Below, in pieces: positions 1 to 5,743 of a stretch of DNA of 5,743 nt. Within the stretch, counting starts at the first letter, position 1, and the number at the start of each line of letters is the position of its first letter. The DNA is from Actinomycetota bacterium (GTDB taxonomy: Bacteria; Actinomycetota; Acidimicrobiia; Spongiisociales; UBA5794), in contig QMQC01000134.1 of NCBI GenBank assembly GCA_003648875.1, positions 1-5,743 of the forward strand, read 5' to 3'. The translations under genes were made by a program, and so were the position numbers. Below the pieces are notes generated by a model that was given only the letters and a program-made list of their open reading frames with translations, was not told the DNA's origin and did not search any database.

Positions 1-909
1 ACGCTCGGACCGTGGGTATACGCGGTGAGGATCGGGCACGGCATCGCAGAGGCAATGCTGTTCAGCGCCTTGTTCACCTACGGCACTGACGTCATCCCCG
101 CCGCTCGCAGAAGCCAAGGCATTGCACTGTTCGGTGTGTCCGGACTGCTCCCCATAGGGGTCGCAGGAATCGTCGGCGATTTCGTGCTGTCGATCGCTGG
201 ATTCCGTGAGTTGTTCCTGACAGCCGCCGGATTCGCAGTCCTCACGCTCTTCCTCTCCCTCCCCCTTCCCGAGCGACGCCCCGAACTGAAGCCGGGGGAG
301 TCGCCTCGCGGCTTCTGGAAGATCGTCACCAAGCGAGACCTTCTACCGATCTGGTGGATGATCGGATCGTTCTCGACAGTCCTCACCGCCTATTTCGTCT
401 TCATCAGACGCTATGTCGACGACACGGGATTCGGAAGCGTCGGACTGTTCTTCTCGACCTACGTTGCGATCGCCATTCTCGAACGGATCTTCTTCGGGTG
501 GCTCCCAGATCGGGTGGGGAGGAAACGGGTGCTCTACCCGTCCCTCATGATCTTGATAGCCGGGTTCTTCGTGCTCGCCGGTGCCGGCTCGTGGGTGGGA
601 ATTGCGATCGCGGGAGCTCTCTGCGGGGCGGGGCACGGCTTCATCTTCCCGATCCTCACGACGCTCCTCGTGGATCGGGCGCCTGACACGGACCGCGGCT
701 CAGCAATGTCGTTCTTCACGGCCATGTTTGACGTCGGCACACTCATCGGTGGTCCAATTCTCGGCGCGATCATCGACACGGCCGGGTGGGGCCCGATGTA
801 TCTGACCTCGGGCGTGGCCCTCGGCGCCGCGACGAGCGTCGTCGCCCGGTGGGACCACCGGATCACCCACGACGACGGGAGGGAACTTGCTCTGAGCGTT
901 GAGGGGTGA
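1..909 (+). CDS. MFS transporter, C-terminal part (5' truncated by window edge)
   Basis: This is an integral membrane transporter of the major facilitator superfamily; the substrate cannot be told. The frame is open from base 1, so the internal GTG at 25 is not taken as the start. The visible 302 residues hold about nine hydrophobic segments, consistent with roughly the last three quarters of a 12-helix carrier. A polar stretch around residues 90-112 (ERRPELKPGESPRGF and beyond) matches the central cytoplasmic loop between the two halves. The motif DRVGRKR at about residues 170-176 follows a helix ending FFGWLP and is the MFS motif A expected in the loop between helices 8 and 9. The region GAGHGFIFP near residue 210 and the glycine-rich GTLIGGPILG segment are also typical of helices 10-11. 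Confident on family, not on cargo. The next gene starts 173 bases later, so it need not be in the same operon. Confidence 0.9.
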   Translation, partial: TLGPWVYAVRIGHGIAEAMLFSALFTYGTDVIPAARRSQGIALFGVSGLLPIGVAGIVGDFVLSIAGFRELFLTAAGFAVLTLFLSLPLPERRPELKPGESPRGFWKIVTKRDLLPIWWMIGSFSTVLTAYFVFIRRYVDDTGFGSVGLFFSTYVAIAILERIFFGWLPDRVGRKRVLYPSLMILIAGFFVLAGAGSWVGIAIAGALCGAGHGFIFPILTTLLVDRAPDTDRGSAMSFFTAMFDVGTLIGGPILGAIIDTAGWGPMYLTSGVALGAATSVVARWDHRITHDDGRELALSVEG

Positions 910-1082
910 ACGTGATCATCGAGGTCTTCTCCATCGCCGGGCCATCCCACTGATCTGGCTGACATGGTTGGGATCACCGCCGACGAGGGGAGCGCTTGCA
1001 CAGGTACGACTGCTGGGGTCGAACCCGCACGGTGCGTTTCCTACGAGTACGGTATTTGTGTGGCTACATGGGAGGTACCACG
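910..1082 (+). other. Intergenic region upstream of the four-helix membrane protein
   Basis: No convincing gene or RNA was found in these 173 bases. A possible -10 element TACGGT lies at about 1048-1053, some 30 bases before the GTG start at 1083, but no good -35 partner was seen, so a promoter is only suggested. No clear intrinsic terminator follows the transporter; a 6-bp ATCCCA/TGGGAT pairing near 940-975 has a long loop and no T-run. Confidence 0.35.
1071..1076 (+). promoter_or_regulatory. Strong Shine-Dalgarno site GGAGGT
   Basis: GGAGGT lies six bases before the GTG at 1083. This is ideal spacing and decides the start of the downstream gene. The upstream in-frame ATG at 1068 directly abuts the motif and cannot use it. 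Confidence 0.8.
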
Positions 1083-1475
1083 GTGAATGTTCTACGCAAC
1101 GCAATGCGGTTCCAAGCCATCGTCTTGGCAATCTATGGTCTGTCGTTCTTCTTCATCCCGGACTTCGTCCTCGGGACGGTGTTTGATTGGGATACGTCGT
1201 CCTACTGGGCGCGTGCCGTTGGAGCCGCATTCATTTCAGTGGCATGGCTTGAGTGGTACATCGCCGCGAAACTGGAGGAGCGGCGAGATCTGGTGTGGCC
1301 GTTCGTATCGATCCCGGCGCTGCTACTTGTCGGCGTCGTATGGGAGAAGGTTGCCGACACATACGACGGTAGCGACGCGTTCTTCTCGATGGTCGTCGTG
1401 GTGACACTCTTCTTCACGATTCTCATCGGGGGTGCCGCCTGGTTCGCCCAACGGGAGATTCCAGCCGACGCCTGA
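1083..1475 (+). CDS. Small four-helix integral membrane protein, function unknown
   Basis: The product is 130 residues from the GTG at 1083, chosen because GGAGGT sits six bases upstream; the open frame runs further 5' to 996 but that part has no start signal. Four hydrophobic segments are seen at about residues 11-33, 44-63, 71-88 and 99-121. The short loops carry charged patches: EERRD after helix 2 and EKVADTYDGSD between helices 3 and 4. The first half has aromatic-rich helix 1 (SFFFIPDFVLG) and a helix 2 with VAWLEWYIAAK. There is no signal peptide with a cleavage site and no catalytic motif that I recognise. It resembles the many small four-helix membrane proteins of unknown role in actinobacteria, but I cannot name a family. 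The palindrome at 1488-1537 lies 12 bases past the stop, where a terminator would be expected. Confidence 0.8.
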   Translation: MNVLRNAMRFQAIVLAIYGLSFFFIPDFVLGTVFDWDTSSYWARAVGAAFISVAWLEWYIAAKLEERRDLVWPFVSIPALLLVGVVWEKVADTYDGSDAFFSMVVVVTLFFTILIGGAAWFAQREIPADA

Positions 1476-1487
1476 CACCCCCAAATC

Positions 1488-1537
1488 GCTTCTGGCGTAC
1501 ATCAGCGCAATATATTGCGGTGATGTACGCCAGAAGC
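1488..1537. repeat. 50-bp near-perfect palindrome, candidate terminator or operator
   Basis: Two perfect 17-base arms, gcttctggcgtacatca at 1488-1504 and its reverse complement at 1521-1537, flank a perfect 14-base palindrome, cgcaatatattgcg, at 1506-1519. The only mismatch is a G facing a G at 1505 and 1520. As RNA this would fold into a hairpin of about 22 pairs with a UAUA loop. It starts 12 bases after the stop of the four-helix membrane protein, which fits a transcription terminator. However, no T-run follows on the plus strand (next bases CAAGAGG). A dyad operator or a remnant of a small palindromic element are alternatives. It appears only once in this window. Confidence 0.85.
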
Positions 1538-1585
1538 CAAGAGGTGCCTCGGAATCCCTATGGACCCCGTAGGCTTGATGGGGTT

Positions 1586-1840
1586 ATGGAACCTCTGCAC
1601 GAAGACGAGCCCTATCTCGATCCGAATGTTCCCGGCTTCGTTGAAGACGGCGAGCGGTTCGAAAGACCTGTTCGCAGGCGAAGCTTCACGAAGGGTGTTC
1701 GCAGCGTGGCCGCGGTGATGGTGGCCGCCATGTTGTTCGCAGCAGGTACTCCTCTCAGCTGGGTATCTGTGCTCACGGCCATCCTGATGCTCATGATCTG
1801 GATCAGCATCGGGAACCAGGATCACGACGACACGATCTAG
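1586..1840 (+). CDS. Small protein with acidic N-terminus and two membrane segments
   Basis: The product is 84 residues from the ATG at 1586. The open frame extends back to GTG 1520 and ATG 1523, but these lie inside the palindrome and would add a polar 22-residue tail, so the later ATG is preferred. Residues 1-28 are acidic and proline-containing (HEDEPYLDPNVP), probably disordered. A basic patch RRRSFTKGVR at about 30-39 precedes two hydrophobic segments, about 39-53 and 57-75, joined by a short turn AGTPLS. By the positive-inside rule both ends would face the cytoplasm. I recognise no family. The start lacks a good ribosome binding site; TAGGCT at 1570-1575 could be a -10 element giving a very short leader. 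It ends 16 bases from the oppositely directed acetyltransferase gene. Confidence 0.65.
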   Translation: MEPLHEDEPYLDPNVPGFVEDGERFERPVRRRSFTKGVRSVAAVMVAAMLFAAGTPLSWVSVLTAILMLMIWISIGNQDHDDTI

Positions 1841-1856
1841 GATCGCCCTCGTTCGA

Positions 1857-2321
1857 TCACTGAATCTGTTTGATGAATGCAATCGATCGCCTGTCATGCA
1901 CGAAGCCGAGTGACTCGTGCAATCCGTAGGCTCCGGTGGGATTCTCGGAGTCCACACCGAGGATTGCGAACTCCAAGTCCGAGCCGGCGAACTTCTTCAT
2001 CGCAAGCGTGACAAGCGCTGATGCGATCCCCCGTTTCCTGTGTGAGCGCAGCGTGCCAAGGCCCTCGATCCAGGCCTCCCGTCGGCCCTTGTCCTGGAAG
2101 TCGTGTGGGAACGCTGCTGCCATCAGGTAACTCACCGGCTCGCCATCGTCGTAGACAACGAATGACGCCTCCTGCAGAAGGAATTCGTTTGCATTCTGTG
2201 CCCAGCCCTTCTCTGACTGCGGTTGTGAGCCCCAATGGTCGACGAACGCAGCGTTGTGAACAACACGTGAATGTTCGAGTGGTGCTGTCTTCCAGGATCG
2301 CACCTCGAGTCCGACCGGCAA
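1857..2321 (-). CDS. GNAT C-terminal catalytic-type domain fragment
   Basis: This is the second GNAT domain of the split gene. Read from a TTG at 2321 it is 154 residues, but that codon is probably an internal leucine of the original protein. The fragment begins LPVGLEVRSW, the usual first strand. The acetyl-CoA binding motif A is intact: IEGLGTLRSHRKRGIASALV at about residues 86-104, with R-K-R-G-I-A forming the pyrophosphate-binding turn. LGVDSENPTGAYGLHESLGF at 121-140 is the motif B region, typical of MshD-like and related GNATs. This domain could fold and bind acetyl-CoA if expressed alone, but I see no ribosome binding site for it. Confidence 0.7.
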   Translation of the reverse strand: MPVGLEVRSWKTAPLEHSRVVHNAAFVDHWGSQPQSEKGWAQNANEFLLQEASFVVYDDGEPVSYLMAAAFPHDFQDKGRREAWIEGLGTLRSHRKRGIASALVTLAMKKFAGSDLEFAILGVDSENPTGAYGLHESLGFVHDRRSIAFIKQIQ

Positions 2322-2842
2322 CGCGTGATCCTCGATGGGATCCGAGAGTCCCTCAGAAACTCGACATAGAATCGCATGGGCTCGTAGCCGTTGGCGGCGA
2401 GAAACTCGATCTTGCCCGTCTGCCAGTCATAGGCATCTCGCCAAAGAAACTGGGGAAGGTCATCACCCTTGCTCGCAAATCGTTGACAACAGCGAGCCTC
2501 CCACCACTCCAACACGAATTCGCACATCCCTGCGGTTCGGTGATCCGGATGGATGAAGTTGTCGTGGAATGCCCTCCACTTGGTGGCAGCGACGGACGGC
2601 ACGTACGACCAGACGGATGCGATGATCCGGCCCAGGTCATCCACAGCAACGAGCGAGTCTTGCTCGACGTCGCAGTAATCAGACTTCCATCGATCGAGAA
2701 TCTCCGACTCAACCTCCCGCCAGCCGCCATCCTCTTCGAACACAGCGTCCTGCAGAACAACGATGCAAGCCGCATCGTCCCTGCGCGCCGGACGCCATGT
2801 GATACCGGGAAGCTCTGGAGGTGACGGAAGCAGCTCGGGCAT
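2132..2842 (-). CDS. GNAT protein as read, N-terminal domain plus out-of-frame tail
   Basis: The 236-residue product as read holds real homology-like sequence only to about residue 166. Residues 13-30 (ITWRPARRDDAACIVVLQ) form a typical GNAT first strand and helix, and SLVAVDDLGRIIASVWSY at 63-80 forms the central strands. The acetyl-CoA loop position, PDHRTAGMCEFVLEWWEAR at 99-117, lacks the usual R/Q-x-x-G-x-G/A pattern, so this half may not bind the cofactor. In characterised MshD the N-terminal half is likewise regarded as non-catalytic. NGYEPMRFYVEFLRD at 151-165 matches the end of a GNAT domain. No ribosome binding site precedes the ATG; TAGGCT sits six bases upstream, fitting a leaderless mRNA. 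Confidence 0.7.
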   Translation of the reverse strand: MPELLPSPPELPGITWRPARRDDAACIVVLQDAVFEEDGGWREVESEILDRWKSDYCDVEQDSLVAVDDLGRIIASVWSYVPSVAATKWRAFHDNFIHPDHRTAGMCEFVLEWWEARCCQRFASKGDDLPQFLWRDAYDWQTGKIEFLAANGYEPMRFYVEFLRDSRIPSRITRCRSDSRCDPGRQHHSNIHVLFTTLRSSTIGAHNRSQRRAGHRMQTNSFCRRRHSLSTTMASR

Positions 2843-2848
2843 GAAGGG

Positions 2849-2854
2849 AGCCTA
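2849..2854 (-). promoter_or_regulatory. Candidate -10 element for the GNAT gene (leaderless)
   Basis: On the minus strand TAGGCT is followed by six bases and then the ATG at 2842. Sigma-70-type TANNNT elements at this distance commonly start transcription at or next to the A of ATG in actinobacteria. No clear -35 partner was seen. The element falls in the 27-base gap behind the upstream membrane protein gene. Confidence 0.35.
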
Positions 2855-2869
2855 TGCCGCGCAGGTTTG

Positions 2870-3097
2870 TCAGTCGTCTGTGAATCGCTTGCGAAAGACA
2901 ACCGGCACCGAGACCAGCGCCACAAAGACGATCAGCGCGATGCCGTTGATCGTCCAGTCGTAGCTCGTTTGGCCAGATTCAACCGCGCCAACCACATCAA
3001 GAAGCTCCGTAACCACTATTGCAGTGACCACTGCAATCGCGATCGCTGCGAGAACCCAAGCAATCAGCAACCCAACAAGCTTCGGCACTGACATCAT
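2870..3097 (-). CDS. Small two-helix membrane protein, function unknown
   Basis: The product is 75 residues from the ATG at 3097; a second ATG follows at once (3094) and an upstream in-frame ATG at 3130 would give 86 residues. I prefer 3097 because TATCGT lies six bases before it, and because the added residues of the longer form (SDLACRYRDR) overlap a short tandem repeat. Two hydrophobic segments lie at about residues 7-31 and 50-68, separated by a polar loop with VESGQTSYDW. The C-terminus RKRFTDD is basic, placing both ends in the cytoplasm by the positive-inside rule. No family is recognised. It is co-directional with the tandem GNAT gene (27-base gap) and divergent from nadA. Confidence 0.65.
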   Translation of the reverse strand: MMSVPKLVGLLIAWVLAAIAIAVVTAIVVTELLDVVGAVESGQTSYDWTINGIALIVFVALVSVPVVFRKRFTDD

Positions 3098-3103
3098 CCG
3101 GTC

Positions 3104-3109
3104 ACGATA
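3104..3109 (-). promoter_or_regulatory. Candidate -10 element for the two-helix membrane protein (leaderless)
   Basis: On the minus strand TATCGT is followed by six bases and the ATG at 3097. This is the same spacing as the TAGGCT element in front of the GNAT gene. No convincing -35 was found. Confidence 0.35.
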
Positions 3110-3121
3110 CCGACAAGCGAG

Positions 3122-3138
3122 ATCCGACATCCGACATC
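3122..3138 (+). repeat. Short 7-bp tandem repeat (ATCCGAC x 2.4)
   Basis: The unit ATCCGAC occurs at 3122-3128 and 3129-3135 and is followed by a partial ATC at 3136-3138. It lies in the divergent control region between the membrane protein gene and nadA. It could be a chance slippage product or a direct-repeat protein binding site. Confidence 0.5.
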
Positions 3139-3172
3139 TGTGCCCCGCGGAACTCCAGCCATGTCATAGCTG

Positions 3173-3178
3173 TATCCT
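3173..3178 (+). promoter_or_regulatory. Candidate -10 element of the nadA-nadB operon
   Basis: TATCCT fits the TANNNT consensus and would start transcription near 3185, about 20 bases before the GTG of nadA. No strong -35 is visible 16-18 bases upstream. A GGAGGA at 3180-3185 looks like a ribosome binding site but is 20 bases from the start codon, too far to act in the usual way. Confidence 0.35.
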
Positions 3179-3205
3179 TGGAGGACAGCAGCAGATCGGA
3201 CGCCT

Positions 3206-4171
3206 GTGACAACGGCACTCACCATCACGGACCGCCTAGACAGCGTCCTCCCTGATGTCGAGATCCAAGCCCTGACACCGCTCATCGAGGAGATCGAGGA
3301 GCTGAAGGTTCTGCGAAACGCAGTCGTTCTCGCACACAACTACATGACCCCCGACATCTATCACGGTGTTGCCGACGTCACGGGCGACTCTCTCGCACTC
3401 GCAAGACTCGCTGCCGACACCGATGCGGACGTCATCGTGATGGCAGGCGTCCACTTCATGGCTGAGACCGCAAAGATCGTGAGCCCGAACAAGATCGTGC
3501 TGATCCCAGACCTCGATGCGGGTTGCTCACTTGCGGATTCGATCACACCCCAGGACGTGGCGCTCCTTCGGGAGCGGTACCCGGAAGCCGCGGTGGTTAC
3601 CTATGTGAACACGTCAGCCGCCGTGAAGGCCGCCTGCGACATCACGTGCACATCGGGCAACGCTCTGGCCGTGGTCGAATCACTCGATGCAGACCAGATC
3701 ATCTTCCTCCCGGACCAATACCTCGGCCGTTGGGTAGCCGGCCAGACGAAGAAGGAGATCATCCTGTGGCAGGGCTCGTGCGAGGTCCACGAGCGGTTCA
3801 CGGGTGCAGAACTGCGCCTGTACCGCAATGACTACCCGGGCATCCAGATCATTGCTCATCCGGAGTGCCCCACAGACGTGCTCGAAGAGGCTGACTTTGT
3901 CGGGTCAACCTCGGGGATGCTCAGCTGGGTGCGCACTGAGAAACCCGACAGAGTCGTCATGGTCACCGAGTGCTCGATGAGCGACAACGTTGCGGTCGGT
4001 TCACCGGATACCGAGTTCATTCGTCCATGCAACCTGTGCCCATACATGAAGATGATCACCCTCGGGGGTATCCGCGACACGCTCGTCGAGATGAAGCACG
4101 AAGTGATAGTGCCCGACGACATTGCCGAGCGTGCACGCCTTGCCGTAGATCGCATGCTGGCTGTGGGATGA
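3206..4171 (+). CDS. nadA: Quinolinate synthase NadA
   Basis: NadA condenses iminoaspartate with dihydroxyacetone phosphate to quinolinate in the cytoplasm, the second step of de novo NAD synthesis from aspartate, using an oxygen-sensitive [4Fe-4S] cluster. The 321 residues match the usual NadA length and three-fold repeat architecture. Cysteines expected for the cluster are present: C107 in DLDAGCSLAD, C221 in AHPECPTDV, and C275/C278 in CNLCPYMK, of which one completes the three ligands. Active-site signatures are AHNYMTPDIY (H44, Y46), GVHFMAETAK (H83), TYVNTSAAVKA at about 132-142, SCEVHERF (H195) and GSTSGM at 233-238. The GTG at 3206 is the only reasonable start; it has just a weak GGA five bases upstream. 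Its stop overlaps the nadB start by ATGA, indicating translational coupling. No residue expected of a working enzyme appears to be missing. Confidence 0.97.
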   Translation: MTTALTITDRLDSVLPDVEIQALTPLIEEIEELKVLRNAVVLAHNYMTPDIYHGVADVTGDSLALARLAADTDADVIVMAGVHFMAETAKIVSPNKIVLIPDLDAGCSLADSITPQDVALLRERYPEAAVVTYVNTSAAVKAACDITCTSGNALAVVESLDADQIIFLPDQYLGRWVAGQTKKEIILWQGSCEVHERFTGAELRLYRNDYPGIQIIAHPECPTDVLEEADFVGSTSGMLSWVRTEKPDRVVMVTECSMSDNVAVGSPDTEFIRPCNLCPYMKMITLGGIRDTLVEMKHEVIVPDDIAERARLAVDRMLAVG

Positions 4172-5724
4172 ACGCAGCAAGAGTCGAAACGATCCTCCAC
4201 AGACATCCGCTTATCGTCGGTTCCGGCATCGCCGGCCTCGCCACTGCATTGAGCCTCAACGGCTCTGTCGTCGTCACCGCAGCCGGCGTAGGCGATGGAT
4301 CCAGTGCGCTCGCCCAGGGTGGAATGGCAGCAGCAATCGATGCGAGTGACGCGCTTGCCGACCATGTGGCGGACACATTGCGCGTCGGCGGAGGTATCGC
4401 CGATTCCAGGGTTGCACAGGCCATCGCGTCATCCGCTCCTGAACTCGTCAACTGGCTCATCGAATACGGTGCAGCATTCGACAGGGGACCCGAGGGCGAT
4501 CTCATGCTTGGTCGTGAGGCCGGCCACACAGCGAGAAGGATCGTCCATGCTGGAGGTGATGCCACCGGCGCAGAGATCATTCGAGCGCTCCGAATCGCGA
4601 CCGTCGAACGAACCGACATCATGCTCATTCCCCGCACCCGTCTCATCGACCTCATTCGTTTTGGAGACTCGATCGGAGGGATCCTCGCTCTGACAGACGA
4701 CGGCTCGGTCGAGGCACACATCGCTCCGGGGGTCGTACTCGCTTCGGGAGGCATCGGAGGCGTATATGCGAGGTCAACAAATCCGCGCGATGTCCAGGGC
4801 GCCGGCCTGGCGGCCGCAGCGCGTCAGGGAGCAACGCTTGCAGACCTCGAGTTCGTCCAGTTCCATCCCACCGCCCTGGCCGTTCGGGATCATCCCGCAC
4901 CCCTTGTCACCGAGGCTCTTCGCGGCGAGGGTGCCATCCTCGTCGATGAGAACGGGACACGCTTCATGGTCGACATCCACCCTGACGCGGAACTCGCACC
5001 ACGAGATGTCGTCGCCCGTTCCATCTGGCAGCACAGGCGATCAGGACATCGCACCTATCTCGATTCCACGAGCTCCGTCGGTGATGCCATCCAGGAACGA
5101 TTCCCAACAGTCTTCACGGCCGCGCTCGAAGCCGGCATCGACGCACGACGCCAGCCGATCGAGATCGCACCGGCGGAGCACTATCACATGGGTGGCGTCG
5201 CCACGGATCTGGATGGCCGAACAAGCATCAGCGGACTGTGGGCGTGTGGCGAGGTCGCCTCGACCGGATTGCACGGTGCGAACCGATTGGCGAGCAATTC
5301 GCTCCTCGAGGCCGCCGTGATGGGTCATCGTGTGGCCAGCTCGGTCGCAAGCTCAGTTCTCGAGACCGCAGACGAGCAAGGGACCGTTCCAGTCGATGCC
5401 TTCGACCGCGCATCGAGATACTACGAAGCGGACACCTACAGCGTTCGTCAAATCGCATGGAACAACATCGGAATCGCGAGGGACCGGCAAGGCCTTGAAC
5501 AGGCTCTCGAAGAGCTCGAGGCGATAGATGGACCACCATCGGACTCATCCACCGTTGCCGGACTCATCGCCGCAGCCGCGCTGGAGCGAACAGAGTCACG
5601 AGGAGCGCACTACCGCACGGATTTCCCTGACCTGGACGGCGAGCTCGCGGAACGCTCCCACGTGACACCCAGACCGCACGCTCGGGTGGAACTCTCTCCC
5701 CTATCGGCTTCGGTGATACGTTGA
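4168..5724 (+). CDS. nadB: L-aspartate oxidase NadB
   Basis: NadB is an FAD flavoprotein that oxidises L-aspartate to iminoaspartate, the substrate of NadA. The ATG at 4168 overlaps the nadA stop (ATGA); a longer open frame back to 3970 overlaps conserved nadA sequence and is not coding. The product is 518 residues, a normal length. The FAD-binding motif is PLIVGSGIAGLATAL (GxGxxG, G18-G23), followed by SSALAQGGMAAA at 45-56. GREAGHTARRIVHAGGDATG (H120, H127) and EFVQFHPTAL (228-237) are family signatures. The catalytic and substrate region includes TEALRGEGAIL, LAPRDVVARSI (R279), EHYHMGGV (H338, H340) and GEVASTGLHGANRLASNSLLEA at 361-382, where the flavin is held. The C-terminal helical domain (about 410-500) contains SRGAHYRTDFP. 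It resembles the fumarate reductase/succinate dehydrogenase flavoprotein fold, but the nadA linkage and signatures favour NadB. Confidence 0.97.
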   Translation: MNAARVETILHRHPLIVGSGIAGLATALSLNGSVVVTAAGVGDGSSALAQGGMAAAIDASDALADHVADTLRVGGGIADSRVAQAIASSAPELVNWLIEYGAAFDRGPEGDLMLGREAGHTARRIVHAGGDATGAEIIRALRIATVERTDIMLIPRTRLIDLIRFGDSIGGILALTDDGSVEAHIAPGVVLASGGIGGVYARSTNPRDVQGAGLAAAARQGATLADLEFVQFHPTALAVRDHPAPLVTEALRGEGAILVDENGTRFMVDIHPDAELAPRDVVARSIWQHRRSGHRTYLDSTSSVGDAIQERFPTVFTAALEAGIDARRQPIEIAPAEHYHMGGVATDLDGRTSISGLWACGEVASTGLHGANRLASNSLLEAAVMGHRVASSVASSVLETADEQGTVPVDAFDRASRYYEADTYSVRQIAWNNIGIARDRQGLEQALEELEAIDGPPSDSSTVAGLIAAAALERTESRGAHYRTDFPDLDGELAERSHVTPRPHARVELSPLSASVIR

Positions 5725-5743
5725 CGGTGCGGATCCCTCCCTC
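5721..5743 (+). CDS. Start of a third operon gene, probably nadC (3' truncated by window edge)
   Basis: A frame opens with TTG at 5721, overlapping the nadB stop as TTGA, or with GTG at 5727, and reads TVRIPPS to the end of the window. The seven visible codons cannot identify a protein. The guess of nicotinate-nucleotide pyrophosphorylase rests on the common nadA-nadB-nadC gene order and on NadC proteins often beginning near a PP motif. The overlap copies the coupling seen between nadA and nadB. Confidence 0.4.

Larger units (their letters stand above)
1857..2842 (-). pseudogene. Tandem GNAT acetyltransferase gene, split by an apparent one-base deletion
   Basis: Reading the minus strand from the ATG at 2842, two consecutive GNAT-fold domains are found, but the second is in the -1 frame relative to the first. 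Restoring one base near 2350 would give a single protein of about 328 residues, the layout and approximate size of MshD-like tandem GNAT proteins, which transfer an acyl group from acetyl-CoA to an amine. The junction would then read roughly FLRGLSDPIEDHALPVGLEV, a plausible inter-domain linker. Without repair, the first frame runs on for about 70 residues into an arginine- and serine-rich tail that looks non-coding. Either the gene is broken in this strain or the sequence has an error in the GGG run at 2350-2352. Substrate unknown; a true mycothiol synthase role is not shown. Confidence 0.75.

Noticed and set aside
1010..1040. GGTTCGACC-like T-arm on the minus strand suggesting a tRNA
   Set aside because: The putative T-stem has a mismatch and no matching acceptor or anticodon arms could be found on either side.
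1520..1585. Upstream starts (GTG 1520, ATG 1523) for the small two-helix plus-strand protein
   Set aside because: Both lie inside the 50-bp palindrome and would add a polar 22-residue leader with no ribosome binding site; ATG 1586 is simpler.
1841..1858. GATCG/CGATC stem between the convergent genes as a bidirectional terminator
   Set aside because: Only five base pairs, no T-run on either strand, and it overlaps a stop codon; too weak to call.
2340..2356. Programmed -1 ribosomal frameshift joining the two GNAT domains
   Set aside because: There is no X-XXY-YYZ slippery heptamer in the zero frame and no obvious downstream stimulator; mutation or sequencing error is the simpler explanation.
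2021..2824. Long plus-strand open frame (267 codons) opposite the GNAT gene
   Set aside because: It is antisense to recognisable GNAT sequence on the minus strand, and its translation shows no domain-like pattern.
3970..4167. N-terminal extension of nadB to residue 584
   Set aside because: It overlaps the conserved C-terminal cysteine region of nadA, and NadB normally begins shortly before its GxGxxG motif, as it does from ATG 4168.

Overview
The window is a GC-rich (roughly 60 percent by eye), densely packed stretch of bacterial chromosome. An actinobacterium-like host is suggested by frequent GTG starts, a tandem-GNAT protein of the general mycothiol-synthase (MshD-like) layout, TANNNT elements placed for leaderless transcripts, and a NadA-NadB gene pair overlapping by ATGA. 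This assignment is an inference; no rRNA or other marker gene is present.

Layout. Bases 1-909 (+) are the 3' part of a major facilitator superfamily transporter cut by the window edge. After a 173-base gap with no recognised gene comes a small four-helix membrane protein (1083-1475, +) with a textbook ribosome binding site. Twelve bases past its stop lies a 50-bp almost perfect palindrome (1488-1537). A small protein with an acidic N-terminus and two membrane segments follows (1586-1840, +). Facing it on the minus strand, separated by only 16 bases, is a tandem GNAT acetyltransferase gene (2842 down to 1857) broken by an apparent one-base deletion near 2350. Upstream of that on the same strand is a two-helix membrane protein (3097-2870).

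Divergently from these, the plus strand carries de novo NAD biosynthesis genes: nadA (quinolinate synthase, 3206-4171), nadB (L-aspartate oxidase, 4168-5724) and the probable first codons of a third gene, most likely nadC, running off the right edge. NadB oxidises L-aspartate to iminoaspartate, NadA condenses that unstable product with dihydroxyacetone phosphate to quinolinate, and NadC would turn quinolinate into nicotinate mononucleotide. Overlapping stop and start codons point to one translationally coupled operon.

Nothing here looks like a new multi-gene system. The points most worth a second look are the 50-bp palindrome, the frameshift in the tandem GNAT gene, and the leaderless promoter pattern on the minus strand.
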